Positions 18,246 to 30,392 of a stretch of 53,210 bases of DNA are shown one piece after another. The translations under genes and the position numbers were made by a program. Below the pieces are notes generated by a model. The model had not been told where the DNA came from. It ran no database searches and saw only the letters and a program-made list of their open reading frames with translations. The stretch comes from Bifidobacterium saimiriisciurei (GTDB lineage: Bacteria; Actinomycetota; Actinomycetes; Actinomycetales; Bifidobacteriaceae). The DNA lies in contig NZ_WHZU01000007.1 of NCBI RefSeq assembly GCF_010667655.1, forward strand, positions 89,445-142,654, in the 5' to 3' direction. How positions within the stretch are numbered: the stretch's first letter is position 1; each line of letters begins with the position of its first letter.

Positions 18246-18275
18246 AGGATAGTTTGAAGAAAAACATCCTGTCAA
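18246..18275 (-). promoter_or_regulatory. cstA promoter
   Basis: On the minus strand, TTGACA (18270-18275, a perfect -35) lies 18 bp before TATCCT (18246-18251). The cstA start is 47 bp downstream of the -10. Confidence 0.7.
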
Positions 18276-18348
18276 GGGTGTTTTTAGGGAGTTAATCTAC
18301 GCGTTTCCCGGTCGATATGAAGACGACATCGAAACGCTTTCACCCTCA

Positions 18349-18364
18349 TCGAACAGCTGTTCGA
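18349..18364 (+). promoter_or_regulatory. LexA (SOS) box of uvrA
   Basis: TCGAACAGCTGTTCGA is a perfect palindrome and fits the actinobacterial LexA consensus TCGAAC-N4-GTTCGA. It overlaps the -35 region. A -10 TATTCT lies at 18384-18389, and the uvrA ATG at 18439. LexA binding here would block uvrA until DNA damage. Confidence 0.85.
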
Positions 18365-18438
18365 AAATGCCGCCGCGATGGGGTATTCTGGAATGCGGTA
18401 AAAACGCGGTGAGCGGACGATGCAGACAGGGGGAGACG

Positions 18439-21387
<2,949 letters not shown>

Positions 21388-21395
21388 GAGGGCGC

Positions 21396-23735
21396 ATGGC
21401 TTCGGGAATGCTGGAACGGCACTCGTCCGACGTATGGCAGAAGGCCGCCGACGACATCCGCCGCGAGCAGTCGCGTCATCATCTCGCGGACAACGACGGG
21501 CGCTCCGCGAACGCGGAGCGAAGGACGAACGCCAACGGGGCGCCCCTGCTCGGCGACTCGCGCGACCTGTTCCGCCCGAAGACCGGAGACATCCCCGCCG
21601 AACCAGGCGTGTACAAGTGGCGCGATGGCGAAGGGCGTGTAATCTACGTCGGCAAGGCGAAGAACCTGCGCAACCGGCTTCCCAACTACTTCCAGCCGCT
21701 GTACCAGCTGCATCCGCGCACCCAGACGATGGTGCTCACCGCCCGCAGCCTCGAATGGACGGTGGTCGGCACCGAGCTGGAGGCTCTGACGCTGGAATAT
21801 ACGTGGATCAAGGAGTTCGATCCACGATTCAACGTGGTGTTCCGCGACGACAAGACATACCCTTACCTCGCCCTGTCCATCGGCGAGGAATATCCGCGCG
21901 TATGGATCACACGCAGCCGCAAGCATCGCGGGACCCGGTACTTCGGCCCATACGCGAAGGTATGGGATGTGCGGCAGTCGCTCGACAAACTCCTGAAAAG
22001 CTTCCCGGTGCGCACCTGCACCGCCAGCGCCTTCCGCAAGGCGCAGCTGACCGGACGTCCCTGCCTGCTCGCCTCGATAGGCAAGTGCTCGGCGCCGTGC
22101 GTCGGACGGATCTCCGCCGATGAGCATCGCACGATGTGCGAACAGCTCGTCGGTGTGATGACCGGCAGGCTCGGCAAATCGTATATCGCGCAGCTCACCG
22201 CCGACATGAAAGCGGCGAGCGCCGAGCTCGAATTCGAGAAGGCGGCCCGCATCCGCGACCAGATCGCCATGCTCGGCACCGTGCTGCAGCAGAATGCCGT
22301 GGTCTTCGGCACCGATGTGGACGCGGACGTGTTCGGCTTCGATTCCGACGAGCTGGAGGCGAGCGTGCACGCGTTCTTCGTGCGGGCGGGGACCATTCGC
22401 GGCGAGAAGAGCTGGAGCGTCGAACGCGTGGAGGATGTGAGCGACGACGAGCTGATGGCCGATCTCATCACCCAGGTGTATTCGGACGTGACGGGGGAGC
22501 TTGCCGTCCTGTCATCGGAGACCGATTCCGGCCGTACGGAATCCGCGGTGACGGTTTCGGAACGCCGCAGCGCCATCGGTTCGACCCAGCGCGTGACGGC
22601 CATCGACTCCATGGCCCGCGCCCAGGCGACCAGATCGCGCAATGCCAGGCAGGAGCAGACGGGCAGGGATGATCTGCTGGCGCCCATAGCCCCGGTGCCG
22701 AGGGAGATCATCGTCCCCGTCGAGCCGGCGCGCCGAACCGAACTCGAGCAATGGCTGAGAGGCATGCGGGGGGCCACGGTCACCATACGCACGGTTTCAC
22801 GCGGCGAGAAGAAGGATCTCATGGACCGCGCCATGGCCAATGCCAGGCAGTCGCTGCAGCGCAGCAAGATGAGCCGCATCAAGGATGTCGGCATGCGAAC
22901 CGAAGCCATGAACGACGTGGCCCGAGCACTCGGCCTCAAGCAGGCTCCGCTGCGCATCGAATGCTACGACATCTCCAACACCGTGGGCGGCATCTATCAG
23001 GTGGCGTCCATGGTGGTGTTCGAGGACGGCATCGCCAAGAAATCCGAATACCGGCGTTTCGCCATCCGCGGCAAGGACGGCAAGGGCGCGGTGGACGACA
23101 CGACGGCGCTGTATGAGACCCTGACCCGCAGGTTCCGCCATGGCAACATCGCGGGAGATACGGGGGAGAGCATCGACAACGAGCGTCGTATCGACAAGGC
23201 CGGCGATTCCGTGACGGAATCCGGAGACCGTATGACGGATGCCTCGCAGATCGTGCAGCAGAACACGAATCATCGGCATTTCGCATACAAGCCGAATCTC
23301 GTTGTCGTCGACGGCGGCCAGCCTCAGGTCGCGGCCGCAGCTCGGGCGATGGCCGACTGCGGAGTGGACGACGTCGCGTTGTGCGGTCTGGCGAAGCGCC
23401 TTGAGGAGGTCTGGGTTCCGGACGACGACTATCCCGTCATTCTCAAGCGGCAGTCCGAGGGCATGTATCTGCTCCAGCGGGTGCGTGACGAATCCCACCG
23501 TTTCGCCATCACCTATCATCGTGAGACGCGTAGCAAAGGCGGATTGCGGTCGGCCCTTGACGCCATACCCGGCATCGGTCTGTCATATCAGAAGAAGCTG
23601 CTCGCCCGCTTCGGCTCGGTCAAGGCCATGCGTGAGGCCGGGGTCGAGGAGCTGATGGAGGTCCCGGGCATCGGGTGGAAGAAAGCCCAGGCGATCTACG
23701 ATTCGCTGCATGGTGAGCGTGACGACGGCCGATAG
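21396..23735 (+). CDS. uvrC: Excinuclease ABC subunit C
   Basis: A 779-aa UvrC, the dual-incision nuclease that works with UvrA and UvrB. The GIY-YIG domain starts near residue 65 (PGVYKWRDGEGRVIYVGKAK). The UVR motif is FEKAARIRDQIAML. The UvrC homology/RNase H-like domain has IECYDISNTVGG and VVDGGQPQVAA, and the C-terminal helix-hairpin-helix is LDAIPGIGLSYQKKLL with VPGIGWKKA. It is longer than the usual 600-650 aa because of a polar N-terminal extension (about 60 aa) and two low-complexity inserts (about residues 365-430 and 585-625). Its ribosome binding site TAGGAGGG overlaps the uvrA stop, so the two are co-transcribed. Confidence 0.97.
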   Translation: MASGMLERHSSDVWQKAADDIRREQSRHHLADNDGRSANAERRTNANGAPLLGDSRDLFRPKTGDIPAEPGVYKWRDGEGRVIYVGKAKNLRNRLPNYFQPLYQLHPRTQTMVLTARSLEWTVVGTELEALTLEYTWIKEFDPRFNVVFRDDKTYPYLALSIGEEYPRVWITRSRKHRGTRYFGPYAKVWDVRQSLDKLLKSFPVRTCTASAFRKAQLTGRPCLLASIGKCSAPCVGRISADEHRTMCEQLVGVMTGRLGKSYIAQLTADMKAASAELEFEKAARIRDQIAMLGTVLQQNAVVFGTDVDADVFGFDSDELEASVHAFFVRAGTIRGEKSWSVERVEDVSDDELMADLITQVYSDVTGELAVLSSETDSGRTESAVTVSERRSAIGSTQRVTAIDSMARAQATRSRNARQEQTGRDDLLAPIAPVPREIIVPVEPARRTELEQWLRGMRGATVTIRTVSRGEKKDLMDRAMANARQSLQRSKMSRIKDVGMRTEAMNDVARALGLKQAPLRIECYDISNTVGGIYQVASMVVFEDGIAKKSEYRRFAIRGKDGKGAVDDTTALYETLTRRFRHGNIAGDTGESIDNERRIDKAGDSVTESGDRMTDASQIVQQNTNHRHFAYKPNLVVVDGGQPQVAAAARAMADCGVDDVALCGLAKRLEEVWVPDDDYPVILKRQSEGMYLLQRVRDESHRFAITYHRETRSKGGLRSALDAIPGIGLSYQKKLLARFGSVKAMREAGVEELMEVPGIGWKKAQAIYDSLHGERDDGR

Positions 23736-23811
23736 ACGCGAAGATGGAACCCTGATACGTGATGGTACGTCCATGAGCTAGCATGAGAGCAGAGAAGCAA
23801 GGAGCACACCA

Positions 23812-24705
23812 GTGACAGAGATCAGACATCGCGCCGCCGTATTGGGCAAGCCCATCTCCCATTCCCTTTCCCCGTTGATTCACAACACGGCGTACAAGGC
23901 CATGGGACTGGCTGACTGGTTCTACGACAGCCATGAAATCGACGAACGGTCGCTCGCGGATTTCGTCGGCGAGCTTGATTCGAGCTGGCACGGTCTGAGT
24001 CTCACCATGCCGTTGAAGAAGACCATCATGCCCATGGGCGAACCGGCCAACCGCTGGGCGGAAAAGCTCGGCGTGGCCAACACGGCCGTGTTCGACTGGT
24101 CGACGGGCGCGCCCAACCCGCGCATCCGTCTATATAACACCGATGTCGCCGGCATCAATCTCGCGCTGACCAATGCGATGAAGCGGCACCACGTATCCGT
24201 GCCCGACGAGGTTCGTTCCAACGGACTGATCATCGGCAGCGGGTCCACGGCCACATCGGCGATCGCCGCCCTCTCCACCATGCAGGTCCAGCACGTGACC
24301 ATCGCCGCACGCCATCCCGAAAAGGCCCACGCCTTGGCTCCGCTCGCCCAGAGCTTCGGAATGAGCGTGGATGTCATCGCCATGGGGCAGATCCCCGAAG
24401 CCGTGCCGAACATCGGCATCGTCATCAGCACCCTGCCGTCCCGGGCGGCCGACTCCACCGCCGTGCAGCTCGAACGGTTGCAGAAGGGTTCCCTTCCCGG
24501 CGTCCTGCTCGACGTGGTATACAGTCCCAGGCCGTCTGAACTGATTCGTGTCTGGCGCCAGCTGGGCGCCGCCGCAGTGGGCGGGGAGGAGATGCTGCTC
24601 TATCAGGCCATACCGCAGATCGCCTACATGACGGGTACGGATTTCGACAAGCTGCCGCCTCATCTGGACTCCACCATCAGGGCGGCTCTGGAGGAGGTGC
24701 TGTAA
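23812..24705 (+). CDS. aroE: Shikimate dehydrogenase family protein
   Basis: A 297-aa shikimate 5-dehydrogenase, which reduces 3-dehydroshikimate with NADPH in aromatic amino-acid synthesis. The substrate motif is ISHSLSPLIHN, the catalytic Lys is in LTMPLKKTI, and the catalytic Asp is in YNTDVAG. The Rossmann loop is LIIGSGSTATSAIAAL instead of the usual GAGGAA-R form, which may mean NAD preference or a diverged AroE-like role. It starts with GTG at 23812 behind AAGGAGCAC. It lies between uvrC and rapZ; rapZ overlaps its stop by one base (TAATG). Confidence 0.9.
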   Translation: MTEIRHRAAVLGKPISHSLSPLIHNTAYKAMGLADWFYDSHEIDERSLADFVGELDSSWHGLSLTMPLKKTIMPMGEPANRWAEKLGVANTAVFDWSTGAPNPRIRLYNTDVAGINLALTNAMKRHHVSVPDEVRSNGLIIGSGSTATSAIAALSTMQVQHVTIAARHPEKAHALAPLAQSFGMSVDVIAMGQIPEAVPNIGIVISTLPSRAADSTAVQLERLQKGSLPGVLLDVVYSPRPSELIRVWRQLGAAAVGGEEMLLYQAIPQIAYMTGTDFDKLPPHLDSTIRAALEEVL

Positions 24706-25628
24706 TGACCGGAACGACCTTCGCCGGTATCGGCAATGAAGAGGAGAGGCCCCAACCGGCAGATGAGTTCGAGGTGCTGCTGATTACCGGCATGTCCGGT
24801 GCGGGCCGTTCGCGTGCCGCGGACAGCATCGAGGATATGGGATGGTATGTGGTCGACAATCTTCCTCCGAACCTGCTGGTGCCGCTTGTCGACATGATGA
24901 CCTCGTCTGGTTCGAAGGTGCATAAGCTCGCCGCGGTCATCGACGTGCGTTCCCGGGCGTATTTCGACGATCTCGCCCAAGTTTTCAGCCATCTTGACGA
25001 TCTGGGCGTCAAGTACCGCATCCTGTTCCTCGATGCGGCCGACGATGTGCTCATCCAACGCTACGAGTCCGTCCGTCGTCCCCACCCTCTGCAGCATGGA
25101 CGATGTCTCATCGACGGCATCGAGGAGGAGCGCACGCTTCTGGCGAACCTCAAGGAACGTGCGGACGTGGTCATCGACACCTCGTCGCTGAGCATCCACG
25201 AGCTGTCCACCAAGTTGTACGATGCGCTGCTCGGCACCGGCCCGACGACCGTCGCCGTGCATATCTTCAGCTTTGGATTCAAATACGGAGTGCCGCTCGA
25301 CGCCGATTTCGTGGCCGATGTGCGGTTCCTTCCCAACCCGTTCTGGGTTCCGCAGCTGCGTGAGCTCAACGGCAACGACAAGCCGGTGAGCGACTACGTG
25401 CTGTCGAGCGAAGGCGCCGGGGAATTCCTCGACTCCTACACCGACGCGATCCTCACGGCGATACGCGGGTATTCGCGCGAGGACAAGCATTTCGTCACCA
25501 TTGCCATCGGATGCACCGGCGGTCAGCACCGCTCGGTCGCCATGAGCAACGCACTGGCCGCACGTTTGCGCTCACATCAGCTCAATGTCACCGTTTCGGC
25601 CAGAGAGCTGAAAAAACGGCACCAATGA
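24705..25628 (+). CDS. rapZ: RapZ/YvcJ family nucleotide-binding protein
   Basis: A 307-aa P-loop protein of the RapZ/YvcJ family. The N-terminal Walker A-like loop is ITGMSGAGRSRAADSIEDMG (residues 28-47), followed by VVDNLPPNLLVPL. The C-terminal domain carries FSFGFKYGVP, DVRFLPNPF and the signature IGCTGGQHRSV. In E. coli RapZ is an RNase E adaptor for GlmZ; in Gram-positives it binds nucleotides and UDP-GlcNAc-type ligands and is clustered with WhiA and often YvcK. That rapZ-whiA pairing is present here (yvcK is absent). It is translationally coupled to aroE through TAATG. Confidence 0.94.
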   Translation: MTGTTFAGIGNEEERPQPADEFEVLLITGMSGAGRSRAADSIEDMGWYVVDNLPPNLLVPLVDMMTSSGSKVHKLAAVIDVRSRAYFDDLAQVFSHLDDLGVKYRILFLDAADDVLIQRYESVRRPHPLQHGRCLIDGIEEERTLLANLKERADVVIDTSSLSIHELSTKLYDALLGTGPTTVAVHIFSFGFKYGVPLDADFVADVRFLPNPFWVPQLRELNGNDKPVSDYVLSSEGAGEFLDSYTDAILTAIRGYSREDKHFVTIAIGCTGGQHRSVAMSNALAARLRSHQLNVTVSARELKKRHQ

Positions 25629-25826
25629 GCATTGGAAAACAGGCATCACAGCTGCGCGATCATGTCAGTCTCACATCCTGAAATGTTCCCGCTTCAGCTG
25701 AAATTACCCCCTATCTTTGTCCACCGAGTTAGGTAACACAGATAGCCGGTACACAAACGTTTTTCCCTTCTGGGGAAAGGAATGCGAACCAACATTGAAG
25801 CTGTACAACTTAAAGGAGGTTGGCTC
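25629..25826 (+). other. rapZ-whiA spacer
   Basis: 198 bp with no supported gene. The region is A+T-richer than its surroundings and ends in a perfect AAAGGAGG Shine-Dalgarno for whiA, so a separate whiA promoter is likely, but I could not fix its boxes. Confidence 0.35.
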
Positions 25827-26783
25827 TTGGCTCTGGTAGATGAAGTCAAAAGCGAACTGGCCGCGATCGACGACGAACTGCCTGCCGCCAAGAAGGCCCA
25901 GGCGGCCGCGATGATTCGATTCGGCGGTGGCCTGCACCTTATCCAACGTCATATCGTGGTGAAAAGCCAGTTTGATTCACTGGCGGCAGCTCAATGGCTC
26001 CAGCGCACCATCCAGGAGGTATACGGCCACGAGGCCGATCTCATCAAGGTCGCACGCAAGACGCCGACCGGAACCGTTGAACGCTATTCGGTACGCGTGC
26101 TCAAGGCCGGCGGCGCACTGGCCCTGCAGTCCGGTCTGCTGGACCGTCGCAAGCGTCCGGTCCGAGGCCTCCCCGCCGAAATCGTCTCGGGCAACATCGC
26201 CCAGGTCAAGGCGGCATGGCGCGGTGCGTTCCTTGCCCATGGCGAGCTCTCCGATCCCGGCAAGGCCAGTTATCTGGAAATCGTATGCCCCGGCTCCGAA
26301 GCCGCCTTGGCGCTGGTCGGAGCCGCCCGACGTCTGGGAATCACGGCCAAGGCCCGTCAGGTGCGCAGCTCCGAACGCGTGACCCTGCGTGACCCCGATG
26401 TCATCGAGCGCATGCTCACGCTCATGGGAGCCGCCCGTACCGCCCGCGAATGGAGCGGCAAGCGCAACGACGGTGAATACCGCGGCAAGGCCAACCGTCT
26501 GGCGAACTTCGACGACGCCAACATGCGCCGCAGCGCCAAGGCCGCCGTGGAGGCGAGCGAGAAAGTGCAGAAGGCGTTCAAGATTCTGGGGGATGACATC
26601 CCGGAGAATCTGCGCGCGGCCGGACAGTTGCGTCTCGACCACCGCGACGCCAGCCTCGAGGAGCTCGGACGTCTCGCCGACCCGCCCGTCACCAAGGACG
26701 CCATCGCAGGCCGTATCCGTCGTCTGCTGCAGCTTGCCACGAAGGTGGAGAAGCAACGGGCCGAGGCCGAGCAGAACCAATGA
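25827..26783 (+). CDS. whiA: DNA-binding protein WhiA
   Basis: A 318-aa WhiA. It combines an N-terminal LAGLIDADG-homing-endonuclease-like domain (catalytically dead in this family; [15 protein letters not shown] through [16 protein letters not shown]) with a C-terminal helix-turn-helix ([20 protein letters not shown] then [17 protein letters not shown]). In Streptomyces WhiA works with WhiB in sporulation septation; in non-sporulating bacteria it affects cell division. A TTG start at 25827 is chosen because AAAGGAGG lies 6 nt upstream and the protein length then matches the family; an ATG 45 bp earlier has no ribosome binding site. Confidence 0.93.
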   Translation: MALVDEVKSELAAIDDELPAAKKAQAAAMIRFGGGLHLIQRHIVVKSQFDSLAAAQWLQRTIQEVYGHEADLIKVARKTPTGTVERYSVRVLKAGGALALQSGLLDRRKRPVRGLPAEIVSGNIAQVKAAWRGAFLAHGELSDPGKASYLEIVCPGSEAALALVGAARRLGITAKARQVRSSERVTLRDPDVIERMLTLMGAARTAREWSGKRNDGEYRGKANRLANFDDANMRRSAKAAVEASEKVQKAFKILGDDIPENLRAAGQLRLDHRDASLEELGRLADPPVTKDAIAGRIRRLLQLATKVEKQRAEAEQNQ

Positions 26784-26788
26784 CATCC

Positions 26789-26838
26789 CATTCGGGACTT
26801 GGTTTTTCGCGACATCACGAAAAACCAAGTCCCGAATG
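26789..26838 (+). terminator. Terminator after whiA
   Basis: A 21-bp perfect stem (arms beginning CATTCGGGACTTGG) with an 8-nt loop starts 6 bp after the whiA stop. The right arm is followed by TTTCGG only, so it is a strong hairpin with a weak T run. Confidence 0.8.
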
Positions 26839-26927
26839 TTTCGGTTTATCCCTTTGGCAAGGTAATATTCCAAGTGGCGCAGGTGAAGCAGGAATGCGGT
26901 CATGCGCCGCAGCAGGAAAGGATATCA

Positions 26928-28136
26928 ATGAAAACTCTTAAGGATCTCGGAAATCTGCAGGGTAAGCGCGTGCTGGTCCGCGCGGACTTCAACGTCCCGC
27001 TGGACGGCACCACCATCACCGATGATGGCCGTATCAAGGCCGCCCTGCCCACGATCAAGACTCTGCGCGAGCAGGGTGCCAAGGTCATTCTGATGGCCCA
27101 CCTCGGTCGCCCGAAGGGCAAGGTCGTTCCCGAGCTGAGCCTCGCCCCGGTCGCCAAGCGCCTGGGTGAACTGCTGGGCGTCGACGTTCCGCTGGCCAAG
27201 GACACCTACGGTGAGGATGCCCAGGCCAAGGTCGCCGCAATGAACGACGGCGACGTGGTGCTGCTGGAGAACGTCCGCTTCAACCCCGAAGAGACCAGCA
27301 AGGATCCGGAGGTCCGCGCCCCGTACGCCAAGAAGATCGCCGCCCTTGGCGACGTCTTCGTCTCCGATGGCTTCGGCGTGGTGCACCGCGCCCAGGGTTC
27401 CAACTACGACGTGGCCGCCGATCTGCCGGCCGCCGCCGGTCTGCTGGTGGAGAAGGAAGTCACCGCGCTTTCCAAGGCCACCGAGAACCCGGAGCGCCCG
27501 CTGACCGCAGTGCTCGGCGGCGCCAAGGTCGCCGACAAGCTCGGCGTCATCTCCAACCTGCTCGGCAAGGTCGACCGCCTCATCATCGGCGGCGGCATGG
27601 CCTACACCTTCCTCAAGGCCCTCGGCCACGAGGTCGGCAACTCCCTGCTTGACGAGAGCAACATCGAGACCGTCAAGGGCTACATGGAGACCGCCAAGAA
27701 GAACGGCGTCGAGCTGCTGCTCCCCGTCGATGTGGTCGTCAACCCCGGCTTCCCGGCCGGCGACGACGCGGTCATCGACCCGAAGGTCGTGGCCGCCGAT
27801 GCCATCCCGTCCGACGAAGAGGCTCTGGACATCGGTCCGGAGACCCGTAAGCTGTTCCACGACAAGATCGTCGACTCCAAGACCGTCGTGTGGAACGGCC
27901 CGATGGGCGTGTTCGAGGTTCCGACCTTCGCCGAAGGCACCAAGGCCGTGGCCGAAGCCCTGGTCGACGCCACGCATGCCGGTGCGTTCACCATCGTCGG
28001 TGGCGGCGACTCCGCTGCCGCCGTGCGTAACCTCGGCTTCCCGGAGGATGGCTTCTCGCACATCTCCACCGGTGGCGGCGCCTCCCTCGAGTTCCTCGAG
28101 GGCAAGACCCTGCCTGGCCTGAGCGTTCTCGACTAA
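26928..28136 (+). CDS. pgk: Phosphoglycerate kinase
   Basis: A 402-aa glycolytic kinase forming ATP and 3-phosphoglycerate from 1,3-bisphosphoglycerate. The family start [15 protein letters not shown] (residues 13-27) and substrate residues in [10 protein letters not shown] are present. GVVHRAQGS stands in place of the usual AHRAH(A/S)S. The nucleotide-binding parts [14 protein letters not shown] and [11 protein letters not shown], and the hinge NGPMGVFE, complete the enzyme. ATG 26928 follows AGGAAAGGA. Flanking terminators make it a single-gene unit. Strong codon bias indicates high expression, as expected for a central enzyme. Confidence 0.98.
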   Translation: MKTLKDLGNLQGKRVLVRADFNVPLDGTTITDDGRIKAALPTIKTLREQGAKVILMAHLGRPKGKVVPELSLAPVAKRLGELLGVDVPLAKDTYGEDAQAKVAAMNDGDVVLLENVRFNPEETSKDPEVRAPYAKKIAALGDVFVSDGFGVVHRAQGSNYDVAADLPAAAGLLVEKEVTALSKATENPERPLTAVLGGAKVADKLGVISNLLGKVDRLIIGGGMAYTFLKALGHEVGNSLLDESNIETVKGYMETAKKNGVELLLPVDVVVNPGFPAGDDAVIDPKVVAADAIPSDEEALDIGPETRKLFHDKIVDSKTVVWNGPMGVFEVPTFAEGTKAVAEALVDATHAGAFTIVGGGDSAAAVRNLGFPEDGFSHISTGGGASLEFLEGKTLPGLSVLD

Positions 28137-28148
28137 TATTTTCCTGTT

Positions 28149-28195
28149 ATTCGACTCCCATCGTCGGGTCAATCCCGCCACGATGGGAGTCGAAT
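28149..28195 (+). terminator. Terminator between pgk and tpiA
   Basis: ATTCGACTCCCATCGT (28149-28164) pairs perfectly with its complement at 28180-28195 and is followed by CTTT. Confidence 0.75.
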
Positions 28196-28213
28196 CTTTA
28201 CCAAAGGACCTTC

Positions 28214-29014
28214 ATGACTCGCATTCCCGTGGTAGCCGGCAATTGGAAGATGAACTTCGATCATCTCGAAGCCACGTATTTCGTGCAGAAACTGGCTTGG
28301 ACACTGCGAGATGCCCATTTCGGCTTCCGCCACTGCGAAGTGACGCTCATGCCTCCGTTCACTTCGATCCGAAGCGTGCAGGTGCTCATCGAAGCCGACC
28401 GTCTGAAACTGACCTATGGAGCACAGGCGGTTTCGGTCACGAATCAGGGTGCGTTCACCGGTGACGTGTCTGCGGATATGCTTGCCAAGCTTGGCTGCAC
28501 CTATGTGCTCGTCGGCCATTCGGAACGACGGAAGTATCATCCCGAAGACGATGCCAACATCGTCGATCAGGTCCGCGCCGTGCTGGCGGCAGGAATGAAG
28601 CCCATCCTATGCGTCGGTGAAAGCTTCGAGGAACGTCGGCAGGGCATCGAACTGGAATTCGCCGTCGGTCAGGTGCAGGATGTCATCCGAGATCTTTCCG
28701 ATAAAGAGGCGGAGCAGATGCTCATCGCCTACGAACCGGTCTGGGCAATCGGCACCGGCATGGTGGCCACACCACAATCCGCCCAGCAGGCGGCCGCCGC
28801 AATCCGGTCCCATCTCACCGATGTATATGGCGATTCGGTGGCGCAGCGCGTTCGCATTCTGTACGGCGGGTCGGTCAATTCCTCGAACGCCACGCAGCTC
28901 ATGATGGAGGGCAAGGACATCGACGGCTTCCTTGTCGGAGGCGCTTCGCTCGATGCCGAGGAGTTCGCGACCATTGCGCGATTGACGTCCAAGGCCGCCG
29001 CGGCCCGTCGCTGA
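28214..29014 (+). CDS. tpiA: Triosephosphate isomerase
   Basis: A 266-aa TIM-barrel enzyme interconverting glyceraldehyde-3-phosphate and dihydroxyacetone phosphate. The catalytic residues are all in place: Lys in AGNWKMN (residue 12), His in VGHSERR, Glu in AYEPVWAIGTG, and the phosphate loop YGGSVNSSN. ATG 28214 has AAAGGACC upstream. It lies 18 bp after the pgk terminator, so it may be read both from its own promoter and by read-through from pgk. About 15 residues longer than E. coli TpiA, which is usual in actinobacteria. Confidence 0.98.
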   Translation: MTRIPVVAGNWKMNFDHLEATYFVQKLAWTLRDAHFGFRHCEVTLMPPFTSIRSVQVLIEADRLKLTYGAQAVSVTNQGAFTGDVSADMLAKLGCTYVLVGHSERRKYHPEDDANIVDQVRAVLAAGMKPILCVGESFEERRQGIELEFAVGQVQDVIRDLSDKEAEQMLIAYEPVWAIGTGMVATPQSAQQAAAAIRSHLTDVYGDSVAQRVRILYGGSVNSSNATQLMMEGKDIDGFLVGGASLDAEEFATIARLTSKAAAARR

Positions 29015-29110
29015 CATACGTATATCGCATGGGCGAATGCGGCGAATATCCAACATATTATCCCGACTGTACGGTATGGTTAGTCACAGTAATATTTCCC
29101 GGAGGTAATC

Positions 29111-29359
29111 GTGGCCATTCTCAAGATTGTTCTTGAAATCATCGTCGTCATCGCAAGCATCTTGCTGACGCTGCTTATTCTTATGCACAAGGGCAAGGGC
29201 GGCGGCCTTTCCGATATGTTCGGCGGCGGCCTCACCGCCAATGCCGGCACCTCCGGTGTCGCGGAAAAGAATCTGAACCGTCTTACCGTCATCGTCGCCC
29301 TGATTTGGGTGGCCATCATCATCGCCTTGGGTCTGATGGCCAAGTACGGCCTCGCCTGA
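29111..29359 (+). CDS. secG: Protein-export membrane protein SecG
   Basis: An 82-aa SecG, the small subunit of the SecYEG translocon. Two membrane helices (IVLEIIVVIASILLTLLILM at residues 6-25 and IVALIWVAIIIALGLMA near 60-76) flank the cytoplasmic Gly-rich loop HKGKGGGLSDMFGGG, the SecG hallmark. It starts with GTG at 29111 behind GGAGGTAATC. It sits alone between tpiA and a terminator, the common actinobacterial order pgk-tpiA-secG. Confidence 0.96.
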   Translation: MAILKIVLEIIVVIASILLTLLILMHKGKGGGLSDMFGGGLTANAGTSGVAEKNLNRLTVIVALIWVAIIIALGLMAKYGLA

Positions 29360-29385
29360 TTCATATATCATCGGATTATATCCAT

Positions 29386-29420
29386 CCCGCGGATTCATTC
29401 ATCCGCGGGTTTTTCTTTTT
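29386..29420 (+). terminator. Rho-independent terminator of secG
   Basis: CCCGCGGAT (29386-29394) pairs with ATCCGCGGG (29400-29408) around a 5-nt loop and runs straight into TTTTTCTTTTT. Confidence 0.92.
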
Positions 29421-29448
29421 CAATCCACCAATCGCGTAAGGAAACACC

Positions 29449-30288
29449 ATGACCGATAATCCGCGGATGATCGTCGCCGATCTTGACGGCACGCTGTTGC
29501 ATGACGCCGATACCTTCGAAGGCAGGTTCATCACCCAGAACACCATCGACACCATAATGCGACTGCATGATAGGGGAGTGAAGTTCGCCATCGCCACCGC
29601 ACGGCCGGTCAGCACCGCGACGTATTTCGTCGAACGACTTCCCGTCGACGCATGCGTATACCTGAACGGAGCGCTGTTGGATCTCGACCCCGAGAATTCC
29701 AGTCCGTCGTTGCTGACCAGCGGAGTAATTCCCGAGGACGGGCACCTCATCAAAGTCGGGTTTTCCTCGAAACGAGCATGCGAGGTCTGCCGGTTCATTC
29801 TGAAACGATTCCCCGGCATTCGCATCGGCATCGTCATGAACGACATCCGGTACACGAACTTCGATGTGCGGGAACTATGGAAGACCCAAACGTTCCGGTA
29901 CACGGATTTCACCGATGTCCCCGAAGGCATCGCCGACAAGATCATCATCCTGCCAGAGCCCGAGCAGTGGCATGAACTTCGTTCCCTGATTCCTCCTGAT
30001 TTCTCGGTAAGCATCAGCGAAGGCGTGATGTGGATGCTTATGAACCCACAGGCAAACAAGGAACATGCATTGAACCTGCTCTGCGAACGATTGAACATTC
30101 CGCTGACCGCAACAGCCTCCTTCGGCGACGACCTCATCGATATCGACATGCTCAAACAGTCGGGTACAGGAGTCGCTGTGGCCAACGCCAATCCAGAGGT
30201 CCTGACCATCGCAGACGAAATATGCCGTCCCAATAATGAGGACGGCGTAGCTCGGTGGCTCCAGCAGAAGTTCAATCTCGCTATGTGA
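29449..30288 (+). CDS. Cof-type HAD-IIB phosphatase
   Basis: A 279-aa Cof/YbiV-type haloacid-dehalogenase phosphatase. Motif I is VADLDGTLLHD (Asp 11 and Asp 13), motif II is IATARPVST, and motif IV is FGDDLIDIDMLKQSG followed by VAVANANPEV. The large cap (about residues 85-190) is of the type that opens on sugar phosphates or cofactors such as FMN or PLP. Substrate is unknown. ATG 29449 follows AAGGAAAC. Flanked by terminators, so it is a single-gene unit. Confidence 0.9.
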   Translation: MTDNPRMIVADLDGTLLHDADTFEGRFITQNTIDTIMRLHDRGVKFAIATARPVSTATYFVERLPVDACVYLNGALLDLDPENSSPSLLTSGVIPEDGHLIKVGFSSKRACEVCRFILKRFPGIRIGIVMNDIRYTNFDVRELWKTQTFRYTDFTDVPEGIADKIIILPEPEQWHELRSLIPPDFSVSISEGVMWMLMNPQANKEHALNLLCERLNIPLTATASFGDDLIDIDMLKQSGTGVAVANANPEVLTIADEICRPNNEDGVARWLQQKFNLAM

Positions 30289-30293
30289 TATCT

Positions 30294-30323
30294 GTTTTCG
30301 CAAGCTTTCGCACTTGCGAAAAC
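30294..30323 (+). terminator. Hairpin after the Cof-type gene
   Basis: GTTTTCGCAAG pairs perfectly with CTTGCGAAAAC around an 8-nt loop; A+T-rich sequence follows. Confidence 0.7.
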
Positions 30324-30392
30324 AAATATGAAAATCTACGTAGTTTCTTTATTGGGGGATTGAAATACGGTCTATCGACTCTGACCTACGTC

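Noticed and set aside
26925..28181. 418-codon open frame opposite pgk
   Set aside because: Shadow of the highly expressed pgk gene; Leu/Gly/Val/Asp-rich without motifs.
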